From the NCBI GenBank assembly GCA_028817755.1, contig JAPPPA010000032.1, positions 1 to 5,125 on the forward strand: 5,125 nucleotides of DNA. The letters are read 5' to 3'. The position numbers and the translations under genes are program-made. Of the stretch, positions 1-5,081 are shown piece after piece. Source of the DNA: Gammaproteobacteria bacterium. GTDB lineage: Bacteria > Pseudomonadota > Gammaproteobacteria > JAPPPA01. The notes beneath the pieces are model-generated. The model was not told the DNA's origin, ran no database searches, and worked only from the letters and a program-made list of their open reading frames with translations. Numbering within the stretch: position 1 is the first letter of the stretch; the number at the start of each line of letters is the position of its first letter.

Positions 1-342
1 TTCGGTTATAACAACCTTGTTTCAGACATGCGTAGTCTTGCGGTTATGCGTGAGAGCGGCGCGCCGGTTGTATTTGATGCCACGCATTCAGTGCAGCAAC
101 CTGGTGGCCTAGGCGGCAAATCTGGCGGTGCTCGCCAATTTGTTCCTGTACTAGCACGTGCTGCTGTTGCCAGTGGTGTCGCGGGCGTATTTATGGAAAC
201 ACACCCAGACCCAAGCCAAGCGCTAAGTGACGGCCCTAATGCCTGGCCTTTAGCGCTGATGGAAGACTTACTTGGCACCATGAAAGAACTAGATGCAATT
301 GCCAAAGCATCTGGCTTTCCAGAACAAAATATTACTGCTTAA
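1..342 (+). CDS. kdsA: 3-deoxy-D-manno-octulosonate 8-phosphate synthase, C-terminal part (5' end outside window)
   Basis: KdsA condenses phosphoenolpyruvate with arabinose 5-phosphate to give KDO 8-phosphate, the first committed step to the KDO sugar of lipopolysaccharide, in the cytoplasm. The window opens in frame with FGYNNLVSDMR, and 113 codons remain before the TAA stop, roughly the last 40% of a family that is about 280 residues long. Visible hallmarks are the active-site block FDATHSVQQPGG, with its conserved His, followed by SGGAR, the METHPDP segment and the SDGPN loop that together line the PEP, sugar-phosphate and metal site. The style is closer to Pseudomonas-type KdsA (THSVQQPGG) than to the E. 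coli form; I recall the latter from memory. The stop lies 24 bases before eno with no terminator between, so the two are probably co-transcribed. In gammaproteobacteria pyrG usually sits upstream, but that cannot be seen here. The identification is firm. Confidence 0.96.
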   Translation, partial: FGYNNLVSDMRSLAVMRESGAPVVFDATHSVQQPGGLGGKSGGARQFVPVLARAAVASGVAGVFMETHPDPSQALSDGPNAWPLALMEDLLGTMKELDAIAKASGFPEQNITA

Positions 343-366
343 CTTTTAGATACGGACTGTATACCC

Positions 367-1656
367 ATGCCTAGCATTGCTGATATTCGCGCACGTGAGG
401 TCATTGACTCTCGTGGTAACCCAACTGTTGAAGCCGACGTTATTTTGGATAACGGCGTGCTTGGCCGTGCTGCGGTACCTTCAGGCGCCTCAACAGGCGA
501 GCGCGAAGCGGTAGAGCTTCGTGATGGTGACGCCAGCCGTTACATGGGTAAAGGTGTGCTTAAAGCGGTTGAAAACACCAACACCGAAATCAAACAAGCG
601 CTATTGGGCAAAGACATCGAAGATCAGCAGGGCATTGATGACACCATGCTTGCGCTGGACGGCACCGACAATAAAGGTCGCTTAGGTGCTAACGCATTAT
701 TGGCAGTGTCTATGGCCTGTGTTCGAGCTGCTGCGGCAAGCAACCGTGTTGGTGTTTACCAGCAACTAGGTGCTGGCACTGAAGCGACCTTGCCTGTACC
801 GATGATGAACATCATCAACGGCGGTGCGCACGCAGATAACAGTGTTGATATTCAAGAATTCATGATTCTGCCAGTGGGTGCACCAAGCTTTTCTGAAGCC
901 TTGCGTGCGGGCACCGAAGTGTTCCACAGCCTGAAGAAAGTATTGAATGCGCGTGGCTTAAACACTGCGGTAGGTGACGAGGGTGGTTTTGCACCTGACT
1001 TACCTTCAAACGAAGCGGCACTAGAAGTGATTGCTGAGGCTGTTGAAATGGCAGGCTACAGTTTGGGTAAAGACATGTTCCTGGGCTTGGACGTGGCTAG
1101 CTCTGAGTTCTGCAAAGACGGTATTTACAATCTTGAGTCAGAAGGCAAAACCTTTAACTCTCAAGAGTTTGCCGCTTACCTAGGTGGCCTTGTTGATCGT
1201 TACCCAATCATCTCGATTGAAGATGGTATGGACGAGAATGACTGGGATGGTTGGAAAGCATTAACTGATTTGCTTGGCGATCGTGTACAGCTTGTAGGCG
1301 ACGACTTGTTCGTAACCAACACCAAAATCCTACAAGAAGGCATTGAGAAGAACATTGCCAATTCAATCCTGATCAAGCTGAACCAAATCGGCACCGTGTC
1401 AGAAACATTGGCTGCGATTAGCATGGCCGATGCCGCAGGCTATACTGCCGTTACTTCGCACCGCTCAGGTGAAACCGAAGATGACTTTATTGCTGACCTT
1501 GCGGTTGCTAGCCAGTCCACACAAATTAAGACTGGCTCTCTATGCCGCTCTGACCGTATGGCCAAATACAACCAGTTGCTTCGTATTGAAGAAGCGCTAG
1601 GTGCAGGCGCTAAATACGCCGGCGCAGCTGGTTTTAATATCAAAATGCCTGCGTAG
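367..1656 (+). CDS. eno: enolase (phosphopyruvate hydratase)
   Basis: Enolase interconverts 2-phosphoglycerate and phosphoenolpyruvate in glycolysis and gluconeogenesis; in many proteobacteria it is also an RNA degradosome component. The 429-residue product is full length (E. coli about 432). Visible sites are the mobile loop SGASTGE at 39-45, H155 in NGGAHADNSVD, the general acid E205 in GDEGGFAPD, Mg ligands D242 (LGLDVASSEF), E285 (SIEDGMDE) and D312 (VGDDLFVTN), the catalytic base K337 (ILIKLNQIGT), SHRSGETED at 364-372, and K388 before the TGSLCRSDR signature. All catalytic residues are present. The ATG at 367 gives the expected MPSIADIRAREVIDSRGNPT-type N-terminus. The ribosome site is weak, only a GGA about ten bases upstream. 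A PEP consumer (kdsA) lies directly upstream of this PEP producer, a conserved pairing in gammaproteobacteria. Confidence 0.99.
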   Translation: MPSIADIRAREVIDSRGNPTVEADVILDNGVLGRAAVPSGASTGEREAVELRDGDASRYMGKGVLKAVENTNTEIKQALLGKDIEDQQGIDDTMLALDGTDNKGRLGANALLAVSMACVRAAAASNRVGVYQQLGAGTEATLPVPMMNIINGGAHADNSVDIQEFMILPVGAPSFSEALRAGTEVFHSLKKVLNARGLNTAVGDEGGFAPDLPSNEAALEVIAEAVEMAGYSLGKDMFLGLDVASSEFCKDGIYNLESEGKTFNSQEFAAYLGGLVDRYPIISIEDGMDENDWDGWKALTDLLGDRVQLVGDDLFVTNTKILQEGIEKNIANSILIKLNQIGTVSETLAAISMADAAGYTAVTSHRSGETEDDFIADLAVASQSTQIKTGSLCRSDRMAKYNQLLRIEEALGAGAKYAGAAGFNIKMPA

Positions 1657-1665
1657 TATCGGTAA

Positions 1666-1702
1666 GGCCGCACGGTAACGGTTTAGTCCACGCTATGCGG
1701 CC
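1666..1702 (+). promoter_or_regulatory. possible hairpin covering the ftsB start codon
   Basis: GGCCGCA at 1666-1672 is perfectly complementary to TGCGGCC at 1696-1702, giving a 7-bp GC-rich stem with a 23-base loop in the eno-ftsB spacer. The U and G of the ftsB AUG (1695-1697) fall inside the stem, and no clear Shine-Dalgarno sequence is present. It may lower FtsB translation relative to the abundant eno transcript. That role is inference, since a 7-bp match with a long loop can arise by chance. Confidence 0.35.
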
Positions 1703-1964
1703 ATTACTTATATTGCTCTTGCTTGCGCTTATTGGGCTGCAATGGCGCTTATGGAATCGCGAAGGTGGTGTGCCAGAGGTGCGCCACCTTCAAGAGCAAA
1801 TAGCCGAGCAAGAAACCCACAACCAAGAAATTGAAGCTGACAACGCTGAGTTGATTCACCGAATTGATGGTCTAAAAAATGACCCGGATGAATTGGAGCG
1901 TCGTGCCCGAGAAGATTTGGGCTTGATTCATAGCGATGAAACCTGGGTTACCGTCAGTGAATAA
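1695..1964 (+). CDS. ftsB: cell division protein FtsB
   Basis: FtsB is a small bitopic inner-membrane protein that joins FtsL and FtsQ in the divisome and helps activate septal peptidoglycan synthesis. The 89-residue product fits the family (about 90-105). It begins with a hydrophobic membrane segment at about residues 3-16 (LLILLLLALIGLQ), followed by the WRLW juxtamembrane stretch. A predicted periplasmic coiled coil runs from about 27 to 65, rich in E, Q and L heptads (LQEQIAEQETHNQEIEADN). The conserved C-terminal ERRAREDLGLI motif is at about 68-78. The N-in, C-out topology is inferred from the family. The start ATG is the only one that leaves the membrane segment complete. The gap from eno is 38 bases and contains a possible start-occluding stem. 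The gene overlaps ispD, the usual gammaproteobacterial arrangement. Confidence 0.94.
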   Translation: MRPLLILLLLALIGLQWRLWNREGGVPEVRHLQEQIAEQETHNQEIEADNAELIHRIDGLKNDPDELERRAREDLGLIHSDETWVTVSE

Positions 1965-2661
1965 GCCATCGCAGACGCCTTATCACTTAGTTATCCCAGC
2001 CGCCGGTATTGGCAGCCGTTTTGGTGCTAATACGCCAAAACAGTATGCGCTGATTAATGGCCAGCCACTTATTCATCATGCGATAGCAGCAGCTGGGTGT
2101 GGCAACTGCTTGAGCATTACGATTGCTCTGCATGCTGAAGATTCCTATTGGCAGCTGCCAGCAAGCGCATCAGTGCCGTTACACACGGTTGTTGGTGGAA
2201 AAGAGCGCGCAGACTCCGTATACCAAGCCTTACTCGCCTTGCAAGAACGCTCGGTTGCTGATGACGGGGTTGTGCTGGTGCACGATGCTGCACGGCCATT
2301 TGTGCCTGACAACGATATACACGCACTGCTAGCGGCAGTTGAGAGTAGCACCGAAGAGGGCGCGATACTGGCGGCACCTGTAGCTGACACGATTAAGCTA
2401 GTGGAAGAGGGTAACCGAATTTCCCATACGGTAGATCGCAGCAACCTGTGGCGCGCGTTAACGCCACAAGCTTTTCGGTTGAAAGCGCTGATTTCGGCGC
2501 TTGAGCAATGTCAGCGTGAAAACGCGATAGTGACGGATGAAGCATCCGCCATTGAGGCCGTTGGTGGCAGAGTGGAGGTGGTAAAAGGTAGCGCGGCCAA
2601 TATTAAAGTGACTCTGCCAGAAGACCTGCAAAGCGTTGCCAGTTATATGGAGCAAATATGA
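1936..2661 (+). CDS. ispD: 2-C-methyl-D-erythritol 4-phosphate cytidylyltransferase
   Basis: IspD transfers CMP from CTP to methylerythritol 4-phosphate, giving CDP-ME, the third step of the MEP isoprenoid pathway. The 241-residue product matches the usual 230-240. The nucleotide-binding loop IPAAGIGSRF...PKQY (about 20-37) supplies R28 and K35. VGGKERADSVYQAL (86-99) and VHDAARP (115-121, metal ligand D117) follow. RSNLWRALTPQAF (168-180), TDEASAIEA and K217 in the terminal KGSAANIKVT segment complete the site. The start is uncertain. The ATG at 1936 overlaps ftsB by 29 bases and is the earliest possible, because an in-frame stop lies at 1924. An in-frame GTG at 1957 would shorten the overlap to 8 bases and still leave a normal N-terminus. 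Neither has a convincing Shine-Dalgarno sequence, which suggests translation coupled to ftsB. Confidence 0.96.
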   Translation: MKPGLPSVNKPSQTPYHLVIPAAGIGSRFGANTPKQYALINGQPLIHHAIAAAGCGNCLSITIALHAEDSYWQLPASASVPLHTVVGGKERADSVYQALLALQERSVADDGVVLVHDAARPFVPDNDIHALLAAVESSTEEGAILAAPVADTIKLVEEGNRISHTVDRSNLWRALTPQAFRLKALISALEQCQRENAIVTDEASAIEAVGGRVEVVKGSAANIKVTLPEDLQSVASYMEQI

Positions 2662-3140
2662 GCCCAATTAGAATCGGCCAAGGTATCGATGTCCACGCTT
2701 TTGAAGCGGGCGATCACCTGATGATTTGCGGCGTAAAAATCCCTTTTAATCAGGGGTTTAAGGCTCATTCTGATGGCGATGTCGCGCTCCACGCTTTGTG
2801 TGACGCGATTTTGGGCGCCGCTGGGTTAGGTGATATCGGTCACCACTTTCCTGATACCGATGCCGAATGGGCGGGCGCGGATAGCGCCATGTTGCTGAAC
2901 AAGGTTATAGATGCGGCTAGCGAAGCAGGGTGGGTTACCAGCAATTGCGACTTAACCATTGTTGCGCAGGCGCCCAGGCTAGCCCCGCATATTGAGGCTA
3001 TGCGCCTGCGAGTGGCTGAATTATTGGGCTTGCCTCGTAACGCTGTAAATATCAAAGCGACCACCAGCGAGCACCTAGGCTTTACCGGTCGAAAAGAAGG
3101 CGTGGCGGCATTCGCTGTGTGCTTGCTGCAGGCCAAATAG
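2658..3140 (+). CDS. ispF: 2-C-methyl-D-erythritol 2,4-cyclodiphosphate synthase
   Basis: IspF cyclises CDP-ME 2-phosphate to MEcPP with release of CMP, two steps after IspD in the MEP pathway; the enzyme is a homotrimer with a Zn ion in each active site. The 160-residue length is typical. Zn ligands are D11 and H13 (RIGQGIDVHAF) and H45 (HSDGDVALHALCDA). The substrate loop DIGHHFPDTD is at 59-68, and the cytidine and Mg-binding signature TTSEHLGFTGRKEG is at 135-148. The start codon overlaps the ispD stop as ATGA. A good GGAG (2649-2652) lies five bases before the ATG, so this start is secure. The TAG stop sits within a possible weak hairpin before truD. Confidence 0.98.
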   Translation: MSPIRIGQGIDVHAFEAGDHLMICGVKIPFNQGFKAHSDGDVALHALCDAILGAAGLGDIGHHFPDTDAEWAGADSAMLLNKVIDAASEAGWVTSNCDLTIVAQAPRLAPHIEAMRLRVAELLGLPRNAVNIKATTSEHLGFTGRKEGVAAFAVCLLQAK

Positions 3141-3159
3141 CTGCTGTCACAGTTGCTAT
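3137..3159 (+). other. weak imperfect stem-loop across the ispF stop codon
   Basis: ATAGC at 3137-3141 pairs with GCTAT at 3155-3159. After one U-U mismatch and a G-U pair, the inner CTG/CAG pairs close a TCA loop. A TTTT stretch follows only about nine bases later, so this is not a canonical intrinsic terminator. At most it is a partial attenuator or mRNA-end structure between ispF and truD. Confidence 0.25.
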
Positions 3160-3174
3160 CAATAGGCTTTTCAG

Positions 3175-4077
3175 GTGTTTGAGCTTAATGCGTTAAAGGC
3201 TTTGCCTTTTCAGCTCGGTCAGCCATCTGTCCAAGCCATATTTAAACAAAGCCCAGAAGACTTTCGTGTTGATGAGCAATTGGGCTATGAAGTCCCTGTA
3301 GCCGACCAGTGCGAACATTTGTGGCTGCAGATTGAAAAGCGTGGCCAAAACACCCAGTGGGTTGCTGAGCAGCTTGCTAAGCACTTTAAACGCCCGATAG
3401 CTGACGTAAGTTATGCAGGCCTTAAAGACAGGCAGGCGGTGACTACCCAGTGGTTCTCAATACGTTTGGCTGACGAATCATTGGCGAGCGCTTTAGCTAT
3501 TCCAGACGTTATGGTGCTGCAGGCGAAGAAAGCGCCTAAAAAGCTTCAAAGAGGCGCACTTGCGGGTAACGCCTTCACTATTCAATTGCGTAGCGTGAGC
3601 GACACCGCTCAGCTTTCAGATCGGTTTGGTCGCTTGATTGATGCGGGTGTGCCTAATTATTTTGGTGCCCAGCGTTTTGGGATAAACAGCGGCAACCTGT
3701 TGCGAGCCGAACATTGGCGTTTGAAACGTTATCGCCCTAAAGGGCGTGCCGAAAAGGGCTTCTTACTCAGCGCGATGCGTGCTTGGTTATTTAATCTTCA
3801 GGTAGCGCAAAGCATTGCTGAACCCGCGCTGGTTGATGGTTTCTTATTCGGTCATATGAGGTTCCAACCACCAGAAGAATGGAAGGAGCTGGTAGAGCAA
3901 TACCAAGCGCATATCGGCTGGTTGGCTAGTCAACGCTGCCAAATGCAGAAAAGAGCGTTGCGTGTGCAGCTGCAAGAGCCGTCATGCACTATTAATGGCG
4001 CAGATGTTGAGTTGAAATTCGCATTGCCAGCAGGCAGCTACGCAACCAGCGTACTTAGAGAATTAGCACGCGTTTAA
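3175..4077 (+). CDS. truD: tRNA pseudouridine(13) synthase TruD, short form
   Basis: TruD isomerises uridine 13 to pseudouridine in the D-arm of tRNA-Glu and some other tRNAs. Visible are PEDFRVDE at 27-34 (conserved F30), SYAGLKDRQAVTTQW at 79-93 with the catalytic aspartate D85, GNAFTI at 131-136, VPNYFGAQRFG at 159-169, SAMRAWLFN at 199-207, and the closing FALPAGSYATSVLREL. The catalytic fold is therefore complete. The start is GTG: the nearest upstream in-frame codon of note is a TAG at 3163, the first in-frame ATG is past residue 110 inside conserved sequence, and AGG at 3164-3166 gives an eight-base spacing. The product is 300 residues against about 349 for E. coli. The missing part is the TRUD-domain stretch between VDG (220-222) and the PEEWKELVEQ helix. 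No frameshift is visible. It is 34 bases after ispF and converges on the smr gene. Confidence 0.94.
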   Translation: MFELNALKALPFQLGQPSVQAIFKQSPEDFRVDEQLGYEVPVADQCEHLWLQIEKRGQNTQWVAEQLAKHFKRPIADVSYAGLKDRQAVTTQWFSIRLADESLASALAIPDVMVLQAKKAPKKLQRGALAGNAFTIQLRSVSDTAQLSDRFGRLIDAGVPNYFGAQRFGINSGNLLRAEHWRLKRYRPKGRAEKGFLLSAMRAWLFNLQVAQSIAEPALVDGFLFGHMRFQPPEEWKELVEQYQAHIGWLASQRCQMQKRALRVQLQEPSCTINGADVELKFALPAGSYATSVLRELARV

Positions 4078-4598
4078 CGCTGGGTTTTAAGCAAAACGTA
4101 GATGGCACCAGTGCCGCCATCGTGACCAGGCGCACTGGCGAAGGCCAGCACATCTTTCCGTTTAACTAACCAACCACCAATAGCGCGTTTTAATACCGGT
4201 CCCTGTTCCGAGCGGTTCCCTTTGCCGTGGATAATGCGTACGCAACTAAAGTCGTGCCGAATGGCGTCATGCAAAAAAGCTGACACGGCTTGCTTGGCTT
4301 GGACTTGATTAAGTCCATGTAGGTCGAGTTCGTCTTTAACCGAATAGTGGCCGCGGCGTAGTTTTCTAAGTGTGGTTTTCTGAATCCCGGGCTGATGCCA
4401 GCTCAGGGTGTCGCCGGTTTCTATTTCGTTAAAATTAGGCGCGGCCAGGCTCTCTCTTAAGAGCGAGGTTTGATCCGCTTTTGTAAAACTGGCTTTAGGT
4501 TTTGGCTTTTCTTTAACAGGAGAAACGCGAGCCTGAACTTGTAGAGGCGTGACATCCGCCATCAATTCTGCAAAAGACTTTTGTTCCTTGTCGCTCAT
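4074..4598 (-). CDS. Smr-domain protein, SmrA-like putative endonuclease
   Basis: The 174-residue product ends in a Smr domain (about 88-171), the small MutS2-related fold linked to nuclease activity on DNA or RNA. In E. coli the relatives are SmrA (YdaL) and SmrB (YfcN), the latter cleaving mRNA at collided ribosomes. Visible motifs are LDLHG at 91-95, IIHGKG at 122-127 and GGTGAIYV at 161-168. The N-terminus FAELMADVTPLQ, the RRGHY segment before the domain, and HGKG rather than HGHG favour the SmrA-like branch; I base this on remembered sequences and leave the symbol blank. Residues 20-60 are charged, proline/lysine-rich and probably flexible. The ATG at 4598 has no strong Shine-Dalgarno sequence, and a small dyad lies just before it. 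The stop shares the TTAA of the truD stop. It is transcribed divergently from the tRNA gene and convergently with truD. Confidence 0.9.
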   Translation of the reverse strand: MSDKEQKSFAELMADVTPLQVQARVSPVKEKPKPKASFTKADQTSLLRESLAAPNFNEIETGDTLSWHQPGIQKTTLRKLRRGHYSVKDELDLHGLNQVQAKQAVSAFLHDAIRHDFSCVRIIHGKGNRSEQGPVLKRAIGGWLVKRKDVLAFASAPGHDGGTGAIYVLLKTQR

Positions 4599-4600
4599 TG

Positions 4601-4617
4601 TTCAATTCTGCATTGAA
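4601..4617. repeat. short dyad between smr start and tRNA promoter
   Basis: TTCAAT and ATTGAA form a 6-bp inverted repeat around TCTGC. It lies three bases before the minus-strand smr ATG, so it is in that gene's leader, and its right arm overlaps the proposed -35 box of the tRNA promoter. It could be a leader hairpin or a protein-binding site; nothing else supports a role. Confidence 0.3.
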
Positions 4618-4640
4618 ATTTATCTACAAGCCAGTAAACT
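4613..4640 (+). promoter_or_regulatory. sigma70-type promoter for tRNA-Ser
   Basis: A -35 box TTGAAA (4613-4618, five of six to consensus) and a -10 box TAAACT (4635-4640, four of six) are separated by 16 bases. The -10 is followed directly by GCGCGCC, a GC-rich discriminator of the type found at stable-RNA promoters under stringent control. Transcription would start near 4647, leaving a leader of about 27 bases before the tRNA. The match is by eye; stringent regulation is inferred from the discriminator only. Confidence 0.6.
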
Positions 4641-4673
4641 GCGCGCCTCGCTTTTGCTCCGGCATAAGCAAAT

Positions 4674-4763
4674 GGAGAGGTGCCGGAGTGGTTGAACGGG
4701 CTCGCCTGGAACGCGTGTAAAGGGTTAAACCTTTCGAGGGTTCGAATCCCTCTCTCTCCGCCA
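4674..4763 (+). tRNA. tRNA-Ser (anticodon GGA), CCA encoded
   Basis: This is a complete class II tRNA that decodes UCC and UCU. The acceptor stem GGAGAGG (4674-4680) pairs with TCTCTCC (4753-4759) with one G-U at the base, followed by discriminator G4760 and an encoded CCA. The D stem is CCG/CGG (4683-4685 with 4697-4699). The anticodon loop CTGGAAC (4706-4712) carries GGA at 4708-4710. The long variable arm has an AAAGG/CCTTT stem (4719-4734), which together with discriminator G is typical of serine tRNAs. The T arm is GAGGG-TTCGAAT-CCCTC (4736-4752). An oddity is that the anticodon stem CTCGC/GCGTG has a U-U opposition at positions 28 and 42. A good promoter lies upstream and a perfect hairpin starts at the last A of CCA. 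Confidence 0.98.
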
Positions 4764-4802
4764 ATTTCATAATAGCTGGCCGTTGCCAGCTATTATGAAA
4801 TT
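4763..4802 (+). terminator. perfect 18-bp hairpin abutting the tRNA 3' end
   Basis: The left arm (4763-4780, AATTTCATAATAGCTGGC) and the right arm (4785-4802) are exact reverse complements around a four-base CGTT loop. The stem is GC-rich at the top and AT-rich at the base, and begins on the terminal A of the tRNA CCA. The right arm ends GAAATT and is followed by CGGC, so a proper U-run is missing. It may act as a bidirectional terminator, as a barrier that stops 3' exonucleases, or in guiding 3' processing of the tRNA precursor. Confidence 0.6.
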
Positions 4803-4820
4803 CGGCTAAGTGAATGATTT

Positions 4821-4846
4821 GAACCCAACGCCTCGCGTTAGGGTTC
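4821..4846 (+). other. stem-loop 2 of the tRNA-ffs spacer
   Basis: GAACCCAACGC (4821-4831) pairs with GCGTT-A-GGGTTC (4835-4846) through 11 pairs with one bulged A and a three-base loop. GATTT (4816-4820) could extend the base by pairing with AAATC (4850-4854), which would compete with the next hairpin (4849-4871). The two structures are thus partly mutually exclusive. Function unknown. Confidence 0.5.
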
Positions 4847-4848
4847 GA

Positions 4849-4871
4849 AAAATCGGCAGGACGCCGATTTT
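4849..4871 (+). terminator. terminator-like hairpin with AGGAC loop
   Basis: AAAATCGGC (4849-4857) and GCCGATTTT (4863-4871) form a perfect 9-bp stem around the five-base loop AGGAC. The A-run before and T-run within the right arm resemble a short bidirectional intrinsic terminator, although only four Ts are present and the sequence continues TGAC. It is the best terminator candidate for the tRNA transcript. Confidence 0.5.
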
Positions 4872-4884
4872 GACTGCGCAGCAG

Positions 4885-4913
4885 CCCCGAAAGGGGTGAG
4901 CGGCAGGAGCCGC
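4885..4913 (+). other. two small adjacent stem-loops upstream of ffs
   Basis: CCCC-GAAA-GGGG (4885-4896) is a tight stem capped by a GNRA tetraloop. Three bases later GCGGC-AGGA-GCCGC (4900-4913) forms a perfect 5-bp stem with AGGA in the loop, echoing the AGGAC loop of the hairpin at 4849-4871. They lie in the spacer between tRNA-Ser and ffs. They could be part of a processed leader or of a small structured RNA; the sequence alone does not decide. Confidence 0.45.
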
Positions 4914-4956
4914 GAATCAATCCTGTTTATATGGGTGCTTAGCTGAATACGCTCTA

Positions 4957-5073
4957 TGGCGACCGGCATCGGTCCCCTCGCAACGATAAGTTGTAAATCC
5001 CGCCAGGTCCGGAAGGAAGCAACGGTAGCAACTGACTCGGGTGCCGGGGTGTGGCTGGTGTCGGTTGCCACCC
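4957..5073 (+). ncRNA. ffs: signal recognition particle RNA, 4.5S type
   Basis: This is the small bacterial SRP RNA, which binds Ffh to target nascent inner-membrane proteins. The diagnostic apical domain is present: GGTCCGGAAGGAAGCAACGG with the GGAA tetraloop at 5011-5014, then GTAGCA, forming the Ffh-binding internal loops. The 5' strand TGGCGACCGGC (4957 on) pairs with the 3' strand TCGGTTGCCA (5061-5070) using some G-U pairs, and CCCC with GGGG further in, giving the expected single long hairpin. The length of about 115 bases matches the E. coli type and lacks the Alu domain of Bacillus-type RNA. The exact ends are estimated from pairing. I could not find a convincing consensus promoter immediately upstream; GC-rich structured spacer precedes it. 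Confidence 0.94.
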
Positions 5074-5081
5074 TATCTTTT

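Noticed and set aside
2117..2444. Several open frames of 69-99 codons on both strands inside ispD
   Set aside because: They are shadows of a well-supported ispD with all catalytic motifs; none has a recognisable domain.
2840..3136. Minus-strand open frame of 98 codons inside ispF
   Set aside because: It mirrors the conserved IspF frame and has no motif or ribosome site.
4040..4130. Bidirectional terminator between truD and smr
   Set aside because: The stops overlap and I see no stem with a U-run on either side of the junction.
4821..4871. Possible decayed second tRNA, because of a GGGTTCGAA stretch
   Set aside because: The flanks do not form a five-pair T stem and no acceptor or anticodon arm can be drawn; simple hairpins explain the sequence better.
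4624..4920. Minus-strand open frame of 98 codons containing an EREGFEPSKG-like stretch
   Set aside because: It runs antisense through tRNA-Ser. Proteins with this GFEP-type sequence are a well-known artefact of translating the complement of a tRNA T arm. It also crosses the perfect hairpin.
4925..4956. Promoter directly upstream of ffs
   Set aside because: TACGCT (4948-4953) and TATATG (4928-4933) were considered as -10 boxes, but neither has a matching -35 or clearly fits the RNA 5' end, so I do not annotate one.
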